From: MWDV01 sp002070715
Lineage (GTDB): Bacteria > Verrucomicrobiota > Verrucomicrobiia > Limisphaerales > MWDV01
NCBI GenBank assembly: GCA_035411585.1
Contig: DAONTI010000007.1
Span: 62,001 to 126,000 of the forward strand
Reading direction: 5' to 3'
Length of the DNA: 64,000 bases
Position numbers and translations under genes: made by a program
Part shown: piece by piece, positions 1 to 8,231 of the stretch
Numbering within the stretch: position 1 is the stretch's first letter
Layout of the letters: the number at the start of each line of letters is the position of its first letter
Notes under the pieces: generated by a model
Database searches by the model: none
What the model saw: the letters and a program-made list of their open reading frames with translations, nothing else
Told to the model about the DNA's origin: nothing

Positions 1-758
1 GGGCCGTCGAGCCTCATCCCCCCCAGGAACCGCAGTTGCGGTTGAATTTTCTGCACGTCGCCCGCCATCAACTTGATCTTGGCGTCGCGAAAAGTCGTGC
101 CGCTGTGATTGTTCATCGTGATCCAGCCGATGAGATCCACGAAATCCCCCTGCTCCGGCGCGACCAGGTTGTAATCCGCCTCCCACTGAAAGCCGCCGGT
201 GACGTAGCCCACCTCGGCGTCGAACCGGCCCGGTTGATCGGAGCGGAGCAACCAGTTGAAGGCGGGCTTCAACACGGTGTCATCGCCGAGGCTCGGAAAC
301 AGCGGCTGGCCGGGCAGGCGGAATTGCAGTTTGCCGCCCACCTCGATGATCGGTTGCGTGTGGCGCCCGCCCGGGTCGTAGCCGCTGCGAATGATCTTGC
401 CCGGGATCACTTCGCGCACCGTGGTGTTGTCCTTCAAACGGTCCCACTGGAAATCAATGGTCTGCCCCTCAAACAGCGAGAGCAATAATTCCTGTGAAAC
501 CGGGTCGTTGCGGTAATTCTGTTCCAGGATTTGCAATGACCGTTGGCCGGCCGGATCGCGCAGAATGACCGAGTCCGGCTCGACGTGGGCCGTCGCCCCG
601 GCAAAGCGCACCTCGTTGACGCCGGGTTTCAAGTCCAACGGGACTGTGTCGCGGACGACGGCGAAGTTTTGGTTGTAGATCGTTAGGGCGGGTTCGGCGG
701 CTAATCCGGTGCATGCCGTCGCCGCGCCCAGAGCGAGGAGGGTGACAAAGGTTTTCAT
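1..758 (-). CDS. DUF4139 domain protein, N-terminal part (cut by window edge)
   Basis: The frame starts at the ATG on the minus strand at 758 and runs off the window without a stop, giving about 252 residues. The first 20 residues (MKTFVTLLALGAATACTGLA) form a signal peptide. The mature part opens with LTIYNQNFAVVRDTVPLDL, the usual start of DUF4139 proteins: a beta-rich N-terminal region that sets up an Asn-Phe-Ala-Val-Val-Arg strand, followed by the large DUF4139 domain, of which only the beginning is present. DUF4139 proteins are secreted or periplasmic and have no established biochemical role. No function is assigned. The next gene on the same strand starts about 970 bases upstream, so they need not share a transcript. 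Confidence 0.8.
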   Translation of the reverse strand, partial: MKTFVTLLALGAATACTGLAAEPALTIYNQNFAVVRDTVPLDLKPGVNEVRFAGATAHVEPDSVILRDPAGQRSLQILEQNYRNDPVSQELLLSLFEGQTIDFQWDRLKDNTTVREVIPGKIIRSGYDPGGRHTQPIIEVGGKLQFRLPGQPLFPSLGDDTVLKPAFNWLLRSDQPGRFDAEVGYVTGGFQWEADYNLVAPEQGDFVDLIGWITMNNHSGTTFRDAKIKLMAGDVQKIQPQLRFLGGMRLDG

Positions 759-1003
759 GGCGTGTCGGTTTTCATTATCAATAACCGAGAATTAGCAAAA
801 GTCGCGCGCAAAATGCTTTTGGCATTGGCGTCGTTCGTTCGCCCGAACCGGCCTGATCGTTCCCCGCCGCACGGTTGAATTCCACTCTATCCCTGCAGAC
901 CCGTTTCGTCCCTCCGCCGCTTGAAAACCCCAGGAAGCCCGCGGCAAAAGAAAACCGCCGCGACGGCGCTCCGTCACGACGGTTGCGATAATCCCAACCC
1001 GGT

Positions 1004-1729
1004 TTACTTGACGTCAAAGGCGAAATCCACCGTCTGCGGGCCGTCGGTGACCTCGATTTCCTTGGTCAATTCGCCCGCTTTCCGATGACTGGCTTCGAGC
1101 GTGTATTTGCCCGGGGGAACGTTCTTGATCCGGAAGGTGCCATCCTTGGCGGAAACGTCGAAGTACGGATGGTCCACCACGGTCACATAGGCAAACATCC
1201 ACGGATGCACGTCGCACTTGAACCGGAGAAATTTTTCCGCGGAGGGAAATGTGAACTCGAGATCCGGACCGCCCGCTAATTGGGGCAGATTGGTTTCCTT
1301 GTTTTTGCTGCCTTCCGCTTTGACCGGGGTGGCATGTACATTGTGCAACAGCGGATCCGAATTTTTCACCAGCAACGTCTGGCCCGTTTGAATGGCCATG
1401 ACATAGGGGATGTACTGGCAGCCCTTTTGATCCAGCACCGCCGGGGGAGCGCTGGCGCCGGTGGATTTCCCTTCCAAACCCTTGATGCTGATCACCACAT
1501 CCGCCAGGGCGCCGTCAGGGCTGACCACGTAAAACGGCATGTTGACCTTTTCCTTCACCAGCTTGCTGCAATTGGCGTCGTTGGCGAGGTCGCGAACTTC
1601 CGGGTTTGGCGGCGGCGTGCCCCGCAGCGTGATCTTGCCGGTGATATCCCCGGCAAAAGCCGGGAGTGCGGCCACCAGGAGGGCGGCGGTAAGATAATTA
1701 GTATGATTGCTCATGTTTTTAATGTTCAT
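1004..1729 (-). CDS. Secreted amicyanin-like cupredoxin with carboxypeptidase-regulatory-like C-terminus
   Basis: The 241-residue protein has a signal peptide ending near AFA-26. It carries a full type 1 copper ligand set spaced as in amicyanin: His129 in LLHNVHA, then Cys172, His175 and Met178 in CDVHPWM (Cys-x2-His-x2-Met). The last 50 residues (DGTFRIKNVPPGKYTLEASH) look like a carboxypeptidase-regulatory or CNA-B-type beta sandwich, a fold that often mediates surface display or ligand contact. Such proteins sit in the periplasm and carry electrons, or bind copper without redox cycling. No redox partner gene is adjacent, so the partner is unknown. The Met at position 6 is an equally possible start. 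An automatic annotation may name only the C-terminal domain and miss the copper site. Confidence 0.82.
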   Translation of the reverse strand: MNIKNMSNHTNYLTAALLVAALPAFAGDITGKITLRGTPPPNPEVRDLANDANCSKLVKEKVNMPFYVVSPDGALADVVISIKGLEGKSTGASAPPAVLDQKGCQYIPYVMAIQTGQTLLVKNSDPLLHNVHATPVKAEGSKNKETNLPQLAGGPDLEFTFPSAEKFLRFKCDVHPWMFAYVTVVDHPYFDVSAKDGTFRIKNVPPGKYTLEASHRKAGELTKEIEVTDGPQTVDFAFDVK

Positions 1730-1854
1730 AGCTTAATCCCAGCGAAAGTTAGCACCAACCGCCGCAGGGTCAAGTCGCCACGAAAAAACAGGTTTTGGCC
1801 CAAAGTATTTGCATTGGCCGGCGGAATCGCCGAGGGTCAGTACGGTCACAGCCT

Positions 1855-3051
1855 ATGGGCGAAAAATACGAGTTCATCCGCGGCACCGTTCTCCTGATCG
1901 GCTTCGGAATCGTCATGGCGGTGACCTTGGTTCAGTGGCTGCGGCGCAGCAAAGACGCGCCGCCTGTGCTCATCAGCAAATGGATTGTCACGGGGTTGCT
2001 CGTGATTTTCTGTTGCCTGTCCATTCCTTGGTTGGGGCTGGGGGCGCCTTTTTTCATCGTGCTGGTCGGGGTGATCCTCTCCATACTCTGGACCCCCAAT
2101 CTGGTGAACACGCTGTTCCGCCCCTTATGGCAGGCCATTGATGGCGGAAACGAGGCGCCGGACCCGCAGCCCTTTTATTCGATCGCACGGGCCAAGCGCA
2201 AACGGGGCCACTTCACCGAGGCACTGGCGGCGGTGCGCGCGCAACTGGCGCGGTTTCCGCAAGATCAGGAAGGCAACCTGCTCGCGGCGGAAATCCTCGC
2301 GGAAGACATGAACGACCTGTCGGGCGCGGAGATTGCCATTCATCGGTTTATTGGCCAACCAGGGATCACGCCGCGTCAGACGGCGTTCGCGCTGAATTTG
2401 TTGGCCGACTGGCAGTTGAAATACGCGCAAGACCGGGAGGCGGCCCAGGAGACATTGGCGCAGATTCAGACCCTTTATCCCGAAACGGACTGGGCGGCGG
2501 CCGCCGCGCAGCGGATCGCGCATCTGGCGACCACGGCGCAATTGCTGGAGGCGCATGACCGTCCCCGGGTGGTCCTGCGTCCCGGCGTGCCGAACCTCGG
2601 CTTGTTGTCGGCTGCCGCCGCCCCGCAACCCCGCGAAGTAGATCTGGAAAAACTCGCCGCCGATTACGTGGCCCATCTGGAACTACACCCGCTTGATACC
2701 GAGGTGCGCGAGAAACTGGCGGTGTTATATGCCGATCATTTCCAGCGATTGGATCTGGCAGTGGATCAGTTGGATCAATTGATCGCGCACCCCAATCAAC
2801 CCACGAAACGGGTCATTCATTGGTTGAATTTACTGGCCAATTTGCACATCCGGCATGGCGCGGATTACGATGCCGCGCGGCAAGCCTTGGAGCAGATCAT
2901 CGAAAAATTTCCCCACCACCCGGCGGCTGAGTTGGCCCGCAACCGCTTGGACCTGCTCAAGCTCGAGCTTAAAGGGCAAACAAAGAGCCAAGCCATCCGG
3001 CTTGGCGTCTACGAACAGAATATCGGCTTGAAGCGCGGGTTACCGCGTTAG
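1855..3051 (+). CDS. Membrane-anchored TPR protein
   Basis: I start this at ATG 1855 (MGEKYEFIRGTVLLIGF) because the 20 codons before it do not look like protein. It gives 398 residues. Three hydrophobic segments lie in the first 85 residues (about 8-28, 43-63 and 66-85). They are followed by a soluble part built of degenerate TPR-like helix pairs, for example RAKRKRGHFTEALAAVRAQL and AARQALEQIIEKFPHHPAAE. TPR proteins of this kind are scaffolds for protein contacts; the partner is not evident. The end overlaps the 3' end of the convergent lipoprotein gene by 12 bases, so the two transcripts must overlap. Confidence 0.75.
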   Translation: MGEKYEFIRGTVLLIGFGIVMAVTLVQWLRRSKDAPPVLISKWIVTGLLVIFCCLSIPWLGLGAPFFIVLVGVILSILWTPNLVNTLFRPLWQAIDGGNEAPDPQPFYSIARAKRKRGHFTEALAAVRAQLARFPQDQEGNLLAAEILAEDMNDLSGAEIAIHRFIGQPGITPRQTAFALNLLADWQLKYAQDREAAQETLAQIQTLYPETDWAAAAAQRIAHLATTAQLLEAHDRPRVVLRPGVPNLGLLSAAAAPQPREVDLEKLAADYVAHLELHPLDTEVREKLAVLYADHFQRLDLAVDQLDQLIAHPNQPTKRVIHWLNLLANLHIRHGADYDAARQALEQIIEKFPHHPAAELARNRLDLLKLELKGQTKSQAIRLGVYEQNIGLKRGLPR

Positions 3052-3435
3052 TTGCAGGGCGATCTGCTTCTCCAACTCGTGGGTCAGATCGGTGTCTTTA
3101 CCGCCGCCTTTGCGCCGCACCTGCACTTGCACGCTGGTCACTTTGTCATCCACCGGTTCCACGCGCACCCAGACGCGGCGCTGATCCACCCGGCCTTCGA
3201 GGACATGCACGAGGTTGGTGGTGCTATGGAGCGTGGACTCGTTGATGAGGGTGCCGTTGTATTTGATGACTTCGCGGGCGGCGGCGAACACCTTGTCCGG
3301 CGGACGCTCGTAACGACCTTCCACGCTGTCTTTCACAAACGGCACGCCGGCGCGTGTGCGGCCGTCCACAGTGCTGTGGCAACCGACCACCAGCAGCGCG
3401 GCTCCGAGCAGGGCAATGAGAAATTGTGTTTTCAT
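3040..3435 (-). CDS. Small lipoprotein of unknown function (DUF3568-like)
   Basis: Starting at the ATG at 3435 the product is 131 residues with a clear lipoprotein signal, MKTQFLIALLGAALLVVGC, where LVVGC is the lipobox and Cys19 the lipidated residue. The mature part is a small alpha/beta domain (FAAAREVIKYNGTLINES; VWVRVEPVDDKVTSVQVQVR) resembling short verrucomicrobial lipoproteins of the DUF3568 kind; that assignment is by eye. The same frame stays open upstream to 3681 through a fragment of an unrelated ceramidase gene (separate entry). The lipobox argues that translation normally begins at 3435. Confidence 0.7.
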   Translation of the reverse strand: MKTQFLIALLGAALLVVGCHSTVDGRTRAGVPFVKDSVEGRYERPPDKVFAAAREVIKYNGTLINESTLHSTTNLVHVLEGRVDQRRVWVRVEPVDDKVTSVQVQVRRKGGGKDTDLTHELEKQIALQLTR

Positions 3436-3681
3436 CGGGGTTATGCAAAACCCAATACCGCACGGCGTCAAGCACGGATTCGCCCGCCCAGCGTTAGTCG
3501 GCCGGCTCATTCGCTCGCCGTAACCGCCCAGCGCCACTTTCATTTCCAGCGGCGGCGTCAAATTCACCCTGGCCACACCGCCGACTATGGGCGACGCCTC
3601 TGCTAGCGCCGCAGTCGTCCAGCCAACGGCCAATGCGATGCCGAGGGTCAAAATCAGAAACGGTTTACGGGTTGGTTGCAT
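3436..3681 (-). pseudogene. 5' remnant of a neutral/alkaline ceramidase-type gene
   Basis: The 82 codons upstream of and in frame with the small lipoprotein begin with their own signal peptide (MQPTRKPFLILTLGIALAVG...AALAE). They continue with GGVARVNLTPPLEMKVALGG and YGERMSRPTN, which is how secreted proteins with a neutral/alkaline non-lysosomal ceramidase N-terminal domain begin (usual form: V-A-x-x-D-I-T-P-P followed by G-G-Y-G-x-R). The homology ends at about codon 64, exactly where GVHD would be expected, and the rest of that several-hundred-residue enzyme is missing. I read this as a deletion that joined the 5' end of a ceramidase gene to the lipoprotein gene. Whether a fused 213-residue protein is made cannot be told from sequence. 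Confidence 0.65.
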
Positions 3682-3729
3682 ATTTCACTACGATGAACAG
3701 GTTTAACGCGGCTCGGGTCAGTATTGGAT

Positions 3730-5457
3730 CTATCGCGGAATGACCGGCAGCACCAGATGGGATGGATGTTTCTGATCGTGCAGTATCGTTTGTTTTGCTG
3801 GCAACATCTCCGTGTCCGTCCCGAACGGTTTGCCGCTGTTCGGATTGCGGTCGAAGCGCGGGAAATTGCTGCTGGACACTTCGAGCCGGATGCAATGTCC
3901 GCGTTTGAAAAGATTGCTGGTCACCCAGAGATCAATCTCGAACTGTTCGGCCTTGCCCGGCTCCAGCAGCGCCGGTTGCGTCAAGCCGCAGCGATATCGG
4001 GCGCGGATGATGCCGTCGCACAGGTTGTATGCTTTGCCATCCGGATGCACATCCACGAGCTTCGCGGTGAAATCCGTGTCGGGCGCGCTGGAAGCCGCAT
4101 ACAAAATCAACTTCACCGGCCCGGTCACTTCCACGTCCGCATCAAGCGGCGCGGTGGAATAAACCAGCACATCGTCGCGCTGCTCCACTGGGGTTTGGTC
4201 AAACGGTCCGGCCGGCGCGCCGATGAGATTGTTGCCGCCGGTTGTCGGTACCGGATTATTCCCGTCATAGGTGAACGCATCCGCTTTTTCCGATTTGGGC
4301 GCAGTGGTGCTGAGCGTTCCGTCGCCCCTCAGCGAATTTGCCTTGCCGCCACTGTGCAGATAATACGCGGTGTATTGCGTGCGTTTGAGCGGCCACTCGT
4401 TCTCGTCGCGCCATTGGTTTTCACCCATGACAAACAAGCGGTATGCGGGCCAATCCTGCACTCCGGTCTCGTTGCCTTTCAACCAAAAATCCAACCACTT
4501 GAACTGCCAGTCGCTGGTGCTGAACCGCGCCGTCGCACCGAAATCCAGCTCGCCTACTTTTTGTACGCCCACTCCGTGCATCCACGGACCGATCACCACG
4601 ACCTGATTGCGCCGCATTTCAAGCGCCCGGGATTGCGCGCGCACCCGTGCGGACATTTCGAGCGTGGGTTTGGAAAAAATATCGTACCAACCACCAATGT
4701 TCAGAATGGGCACCGTCACCTCGGCGTATTGGTGATCAATGCTGCGTTTTTTCCAGTAATCGTCGTAGGTCGGATGCGCGACCCAATCGTTGAGGTAACC
4801 AACTTTCTTTTCAAATTGATCGCCATAGGTGTTGAGCGGCAGATGCCGGAAAACTTCCGTCGCCTGTCCCGGTTTGACAGTCGCGCCGACAACGTTCGCG
4901 CCCCACCCCATCAACAGGCTCAGTTGCATCGCGCCTCCGTCGTAAGCCACTTCATAGGCGTTCTCGAACGGCACGACCGGCACCATCGCTTTGAGATGCC
5001 GACTCGCCTTCGCGGCGGAAGCCCATTGCGTCCAACCGAAGTACGAAACGCCCGCCGTGCCGATTTTGCCATTGCACCAGGGCTGTTGGCCCACCCATTC
5101 CTGCGTGTCAAAACCATCTTCCACATCGTACGCAAACGGATCCCACACCCCTTCCGATTGGCCGCGTCCGCGGCAATCCTGCGTGACCATGACATAACCC
5201 GCCTGGGTGTAGCGTTTCGCGTCGCCCCAGTTTTCGTCCATCTTGCCGTAAGGCGAGCGCAACAGCACAACGGGGTAACGCCCTTCGGCTTTGGGTCGCC
5301 AGACATTGGCGGCGAGCTTGACGCCATCGCGCATCGGCACCATGACGTTGGCTTCGAAGACAAAGGTCGATTCGGCGGCGAGCGCCAGCCATGAGCCCAG
5401 CAGCAGCCCGACGCCCAGCCATGCGGCGCGCTGACGAACAAAACATTGGATTCTCAT
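3730..5457 (-). CDS. CocE/NonD family secreted hydrolase (S15 X-Pro dipeptidyl-peptidase fold)
   Basis: The 575-residue protein has a signal peptide ending near residue 28 (LALAAE). The alpha/beta-hydrolase core shows the oxyanion-side RSPYGK, the VTQDCRGRGQSEG strand, and the nucleophile elbow GVSYFG with Ser138. In the CocE family the remaining triad residues lie in the G-G-W-Y-D and G-P-W-M-H motifs, here Asp259 and His294. A C-terminal jelly-roll domain (from about 365) completes the usual cocaine-esterase or glutaryl-7-ACA acylase architecture. Length is normal. The natural substrate of such bacterial homologues is an ester or amide and cannot be named here. It is probably exported to the periplasm. 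Confidence 0.9.
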   Translation of the reverse strand: MRIQCFVRQRAAWLGVGLLLGSWLALAAESTFVFEANVMVPMRDGVKLAANVWRPKAEGRYPVVLLRSPYGKMDENWGDAKRYTQAGYVMVTQDCRGRGQSEGVWDPFAYDVEDGFDTQEWVGQQPWCNGKIGTAGVSYFGWTQWASAAKASRHLKAMVPVVPFENAYEVAYDGGAMQLSLLMGWGANVVGATVKPGQATEVFRHLPLNTYGDQFEKKVGYLNDWVAHPTYDDYWKKRSIDHQYAEVTVPILNIGGWYDIFSKPTLEMSARVRAQSRALEMRRNQVVVIGPWMHGVGVQKVGELDFGATARFSTSDWQFKWLDFWLKGNETGVQDWPAYRLFVMGENQWRDENEWPLKRTQYTAYYLHSGGKANSLRGDGTLSTTAPKSEKADAFTYDGNNPVPTTGGNNLIGAPAGPFDQTPVEQRDDVLVYSTAPLDADVEVTGPVKLILYAASSAPDTDFTAKLVDVHPDGKAYNLCDGIIRARYRCGLTQPALLEPGKAEQFEIDLWVTSNLFKRGHCIRLEVSSSNFPRFDRNPNSGKPFGTDTEMLPAKQTILHDQKHPSHLVLPVIPR

Positions 5458-6018
5458 GCGTTTATTCCACCAAGATTGCCCGCGCCAAGTCCAGCCGCGT
5501 GGGTCAGTCTTTTCATTCCGGGCGGGGACTGCGTTCCATCAAAGCGGACGGTTTGCCGGGTTGAAAACGCCGCAGCTATTTGCGGACGGGGTTGCGGGAA
5601 CAGCCGAATTCGCGGGCGGCGGCTTGGATGTCGTGGGCGCGGGCGCGGGCGACGCGTTTCTGATGTAACCCATGCCGGTCGGTCCGCATCCGATACAATT
5701 CAAAGTAGGTGCTGTGCACCCGCAGAGGGTGGCCGATTTTCCGCGCCGCTGCAGTGCCGCCTCCGGAGGCGGCGCAGCAGCTCCCTTCGGCGCTGGGCGC
5801 TCAACACCTTGAGCTTCACTACCGGAGGGCACGATGGCCCTAGCTTTCCTTCCAGAGGAACCTTCCGTCTGGAAACCCGGCACCACCGGGGTTACATACG
5901 ATCCATCTCGTGGTGACTTGGTGAAGCTGGAGCGGCGTCCGCCAAACCGTGGGCCATCCGCAGCACGGGCTTTATTCGGAGGCGCCCACGGGCTAGATTC
6001 TAGCGAAAGAACATCGTC
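5458..6018. other. Intergenic region with transposase relic and hairpins
   Basis: This 561-base stretch lies between the start of the CocE-type hydrolase and the BON gene. Besides the transposase relic at 5513-5719 it holds a perfect 18-base palindrome at about 5752-5769 (GCCGCCTCCGGAGGCGGC). A series of short complementary blocks follows (TTCCAGAGGAA, CCGGCACCACCGG) between 5850 and 5900. The remaining frames lack start signals and family likeness. I see no intact gene here. Confidence 0.6.
5513..5719 (-). pseudogene. Decayed transposase N-terminal helix-turn-helix fragment
   Basis: On the minus strand from a possible GTG at 5719 the frame reads HSTYFELYRMRTDRHGLHQK, then AAAREFGCSRNPVRK, an in-frame TAG, then LRRFQPGKPSALMERSPRPE and a TGA at 5513. 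The segment AAAREFGCSRNPVRK-x-LRRF is a standard transposase HTH (helix, tight turn, recognition helix), and the TAG stands where such proteins have Trp. The DDE catalytic part is absent. This is a dead 5' piece of an insertion sequence. It is interrupted by a stop, so a length-based gene finder would miss it. The IS family (IS481/IS3-like) is uncertain. Confidence 0.7.
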
Positions 6019-6489
6019 ATGAAATCGTTGCTGGTATTGATTGTGGGGCTGGCCTTGGGCGCGGGCGCCATGTGGTTTTATTTCAACCATCGAGATGATC
6101 CGATCCTGCGTCAGTGGAGCGCGTCGGCGGCGACCAACGGGAGCCCGGGCGGGAGCGTGACGGAGCGCCTGCAACAATTGCAACTCCGCTCGGGCGATCT
6201 GCAGGATGAACTGGCGCGCACCGGCGCGATTGTGCGCCGCGCCGCCCAAGACGCCAGCCGCGTGGTGGCCGATGCCACCGCCGATGCGCGGATTACAACC
6301 GCTCTCAAGTCCAAGTATCTGGCTGACGCGCGTCTTTCGGCGTTGCGCATTTCCGTCAACTGCACGGAAGGCCGGGTCACGCTGGCGGGCTCGGTGGCCC
6401 ATATCGAAGACATTGGTCACGCCATGTTGTTGGCCATGGATACCCCCGGGGTGCGGGAAGTGGTTTCCACGCTGCAAGTGCGTCCCTGA
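6019..6489 (+). CDS. BON-domain envelope protein
   Basis: The 156-residue protein begins with a membrane segment or uncleaved signal (MKSLLVLIVGLALGAGAMWF). A short low-complexity linker and a helical stretch (RLQQLQLRSGDLQDELARTG) follow. The C-terminal BON domain spans about residues 92-155: DARITTALKSKYLADARLSA, a core strand VNCTEGRVTLAGSVAHIEDI, and GVREVVSTLQV. BON domains bind phospholipid or other envelope components; E. coli OsmY and DolP are examples. It is most likely anchored in the inner membrane facing the periplasm. It precedes the ribosomal cluster by about 240 bases, which contain a promoter, so it is not expected to belong to that operon. Confidence 0.83.
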   Translation: MKSLLVLIVGLALGAGAMWFYFNHRDDPILRQWSASAATNGSPGGSVTERLQQLQLRSGDLQDELARTGAIVRRAAQDASRVVADATADARITTALKSKYLADARLSALRISVNCTEGRVTLAGSVAHIEDIGHAMLLAMDTPGVREVVSTLQVRP

Positions 6490-6557
6490 CGCCGGACGGC
6501 GGGTGTGGGTTGGCGGACCTTGGGGTGATGCGTGGGGAAGCGGTTTTTCCCGCCGAC

Positions 6558-6606
6558 AAAAAATTTTTCAAAAAGTTGTTGCCACTTGGTGAATAATTGC
6601 TATTGT
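6558..6606 (+). promoter_or_regulatory. Probable promoter of the ribosomal protein cluster
   Basis: A -35-like TTGCCA at 6579-6584 is separated by 16 bases from a -10-like TATTGT at 6601-6606. An A/T tract (6558-6576, AAAAAATTTTTCAAAAAG) sits directly upstream of the -35 where an UP element would be. In this GC-rich surrounding the A/T block stands out. Transcripts would have a leader of about 115-120 bases before rplB, room for autogenous control. Assigned from sequence pattern only. Confidence 0.55.
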
Positions 6607-6731
6607 CCCCTCTCCGTTTTGCCCTGAAGGCAAATGGACAGCATGATTGCGGGCCGAGAACCGACGCCCTCCAAAGGCCGGGAATGAGGGTCCGCTGCTC
6701 CAAGAGTTGCTGACTTGGAAAGTTTGGGATT

Positions 6732-7586
6732 ATGCCTGTTAAGACATTTAGACCGCTGACGCCGTCCACGCGATACATGACGATCGCGGACTTCAGCGAC
6801 ATAACGAAGGTGCGGCCGGAAAAGGCGCTGGTGGAGACCCGGAAAAAAACGGGAGGCCGGAATGCGTACGGACGGATTACCGCCCGGGGCATTAGCGGCG
6901 GCCACAAGCAGAAAATCCGGCGCGTGGATTTCAAGCGCGAGAAGCACGGGGTGGAAGCCACGGTGACGGCCATCGAGTATGATCCGGGCCGTTCCGCCCG
7001 GCTGGCGCTGCTCCAGTACGCCGATGGCGAGAAACGTTATATCGTGGCGCCCAACGGCATTCAGGTGGGCGCCAAAGTGGTGAGCGGACCGACGGCGTCG
7101 CCGGATGTCGGCAACAGCCTGCCGTTGAAAACGATTCCGGTGGGATTGCCCATTCATAATTTGGAGATTGTCCCTGGACGCGGCGCCCAGATGGTGCGCA
7201 GCGCGGGTGGTTCGGCGACCTTGATGTCGCGCGACGCCGGGTACGCGCAGATTCGTCTGCCGTCCGGCGAAATCCGGCGGATCAACGAAAACTGCTACGC
7301 CACCATCGGCCAGGTCGGCCATACCGAACACATGAACGTCGTGTTGGGCAAGGCCGGGCGCACCCGGCATCGCGGCAAACGTCCGCTCACGCGGGGCGTG
7401 GCCCGCAATCCGGTGGATCACCCCAATGGCGGCGGCAACGGCAAATCCAAATCCGGCGGCGGCTGGCAGCCGCTCACCTCGCCGTGGGGACTGTTGGCCA
7501 TCGGGTACAAGACCCGCAACCGGCGCAAGGCCTCGAACCGTTTCATCCTCGTCCGGCGCGATGGCCGGCCCATGAAGAAGAAGTAA
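6732..7586 (+). CDS. rplB: Ribosomal protein L2
   Basis: A 284-residue L2, near the usual 275. It shows the RNA-binding core (GGRNAYGRITARGISGGHKQ), the central OB/SH3 part, and the C-terminal GKAGRTRHRGKRPLTRGVAR and NPVDHPNGGGNGK loop, which contains the His important for peptidyl transferase centre assembly. L2 is a primary 23S rRNA binder of the 50S subunit. It is the first gene of the cluster here: rpsJ, rplC, rplD and rplW, which normally precede it, are not upstream, and a promoter-like element lies about 130 bases before the ATG. rpsS follows after 6 bases. Confidence 0.97.
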   Translation: MPVKTFRPLTPSTRYMTIADFSDITKVRPEKALVETRKKTGGRNAYGRITARGISGGHKQKIRRVDFKREKHGVEATVTAIEYDPGRSARLALLQYADGEKRYIVAPNGIQVGAKVVSGPTASPDVGNSLPLKTIPVGLPIHNLEIVPGRGAQMVRSAGGSATLMSRDAGYAQIRLPSGEIRRINENCYATIGQVGHTEHMNVVLGKAGRTRHRGKRPLTRGVARNPVDHPNGGGNGKSKSGGGWQPLTSPWGLLAIGYKTRNRRKASNRFILVRRDGRPMKKK

Positions 7587-7592
7587 AGACCT

Positions 7593-7874
7593 ATGGGACG
7601 CTCAATCAAAAAAGGTCCGTTTGTGGATCAGCATTTGATGGACAAAATCGTCAAGGCGAAGGAAACCCAGTCCAAGACGCCCATCAAAACGTGGTCGCGC
7701 CGCTCGATGATCACCCCTGATTTCGTGGGGCTGACCTTCAACGTGCATAATGGCAAGGTGTTCAACCCGGTGTTTGTGACGGAGAACATGGTGGGGCATC
7801 GGTTGGGAGAATTCTCGTTGACCCGCACCTTCCGAAAACACGGCGCGCACACCGCCAAGGCGGAGGCCAAATAA
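7593..7874 (+). CDS. rpsS: Ribosomal protein S19
   Basis: A 93-residue S19, the expected length. It starts MGRSIKKGPFVDQHLMDKI and contains the conserved WSRRSMITPDFVGLTFNVHNG core and the basic GEFSLTRTFRKHGAHT tail. S19 sits in the head of the 30S subunit with S13 and contacts the tRNA anticodon region. It is spaced 6 bases after rplB and 1 base before rplV, the standard order of this operon segment, so it is certainly co-transcribed. Confidence 0.97.
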   Translation: MGRSIKKGPFVDQHLMDKIVKAKETQSKTPIKTWSRRSMITPDFVGLTFNVHNGKVFNPVFVTENMVGHRLGEFSLTRTFRKHGAHTAKAEAK

Positions 7875-7875
7875 C

Positions 7876-8226
7876 ATGCAAGTTCAGGCCATCACCAAGA
7901 ACGTGCCGATGTCCGCGCAGAAGATGCGCGAAGTGGTGCGGCAAATCCAGGGCCTGCCCGCCCTGCAAGCGCAGGCGGTATTGGGCGTGACCCCGCGCAA
8001 AGGCGCGCGGGTGGTTTATCAGACGCTGAAATCCGCCCTGGCCAACGCGGAAGAACTTGCCCGGCAGGGCAAATTCGCGGCTGTCAAACCGACGGCCCTA
8101 CGGGTGCGGGAGGCGGTGGCGCAAACGGGCCCCACCCTCAAGCGATTCCGGCCCCGGGCGCGGGGCTCCGCCGGCCCGATTCTCAAGCGCCGTTGTCACG
8201 TCAAGATCGTGTTGTCGGACGAATAA
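7876..8226 (+). CDS. rplV: Ribosomal protein L22
   Basis: A 116-residue L22, normal length. Visible are the N-terminal VPMSAQKMREVVRQIQGLPA helix, the ALANAEEL segment and the tunnel-lining beta hairpin RFRPRARGSAGPILKRRCHV. L22 lines the nascent peptide exit tunnel, and changes in that hairpin are a known cause of macrolide resistance; nothing unusual is seen in it. It lies 1 base after rpsS, with rpsC starting 6 bases downstream. Confidence 0.97.
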   Translation: MQVQAITKNVPMSAQKMREVVRQIQGLPALQAQAVLGVTPRKGARVVYQTLKSALANAEELARQGKFAAVKPTALRVREAVAQTGPTLKRFRPRARGSAGPILKRRCHVKIVLSDE

Positions 8227-8231
8227 CTCGT

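Noticed and set aside
3724..5394. Long plus-strand open frame of 556 codons opposite the CocE-type hydrolase
   Set aside because: It is antisense to a gene with a complete catalytic motif set and its protein is rich in His/Arg/Gln without any domain, the usual shadow of GC-rich third positions.
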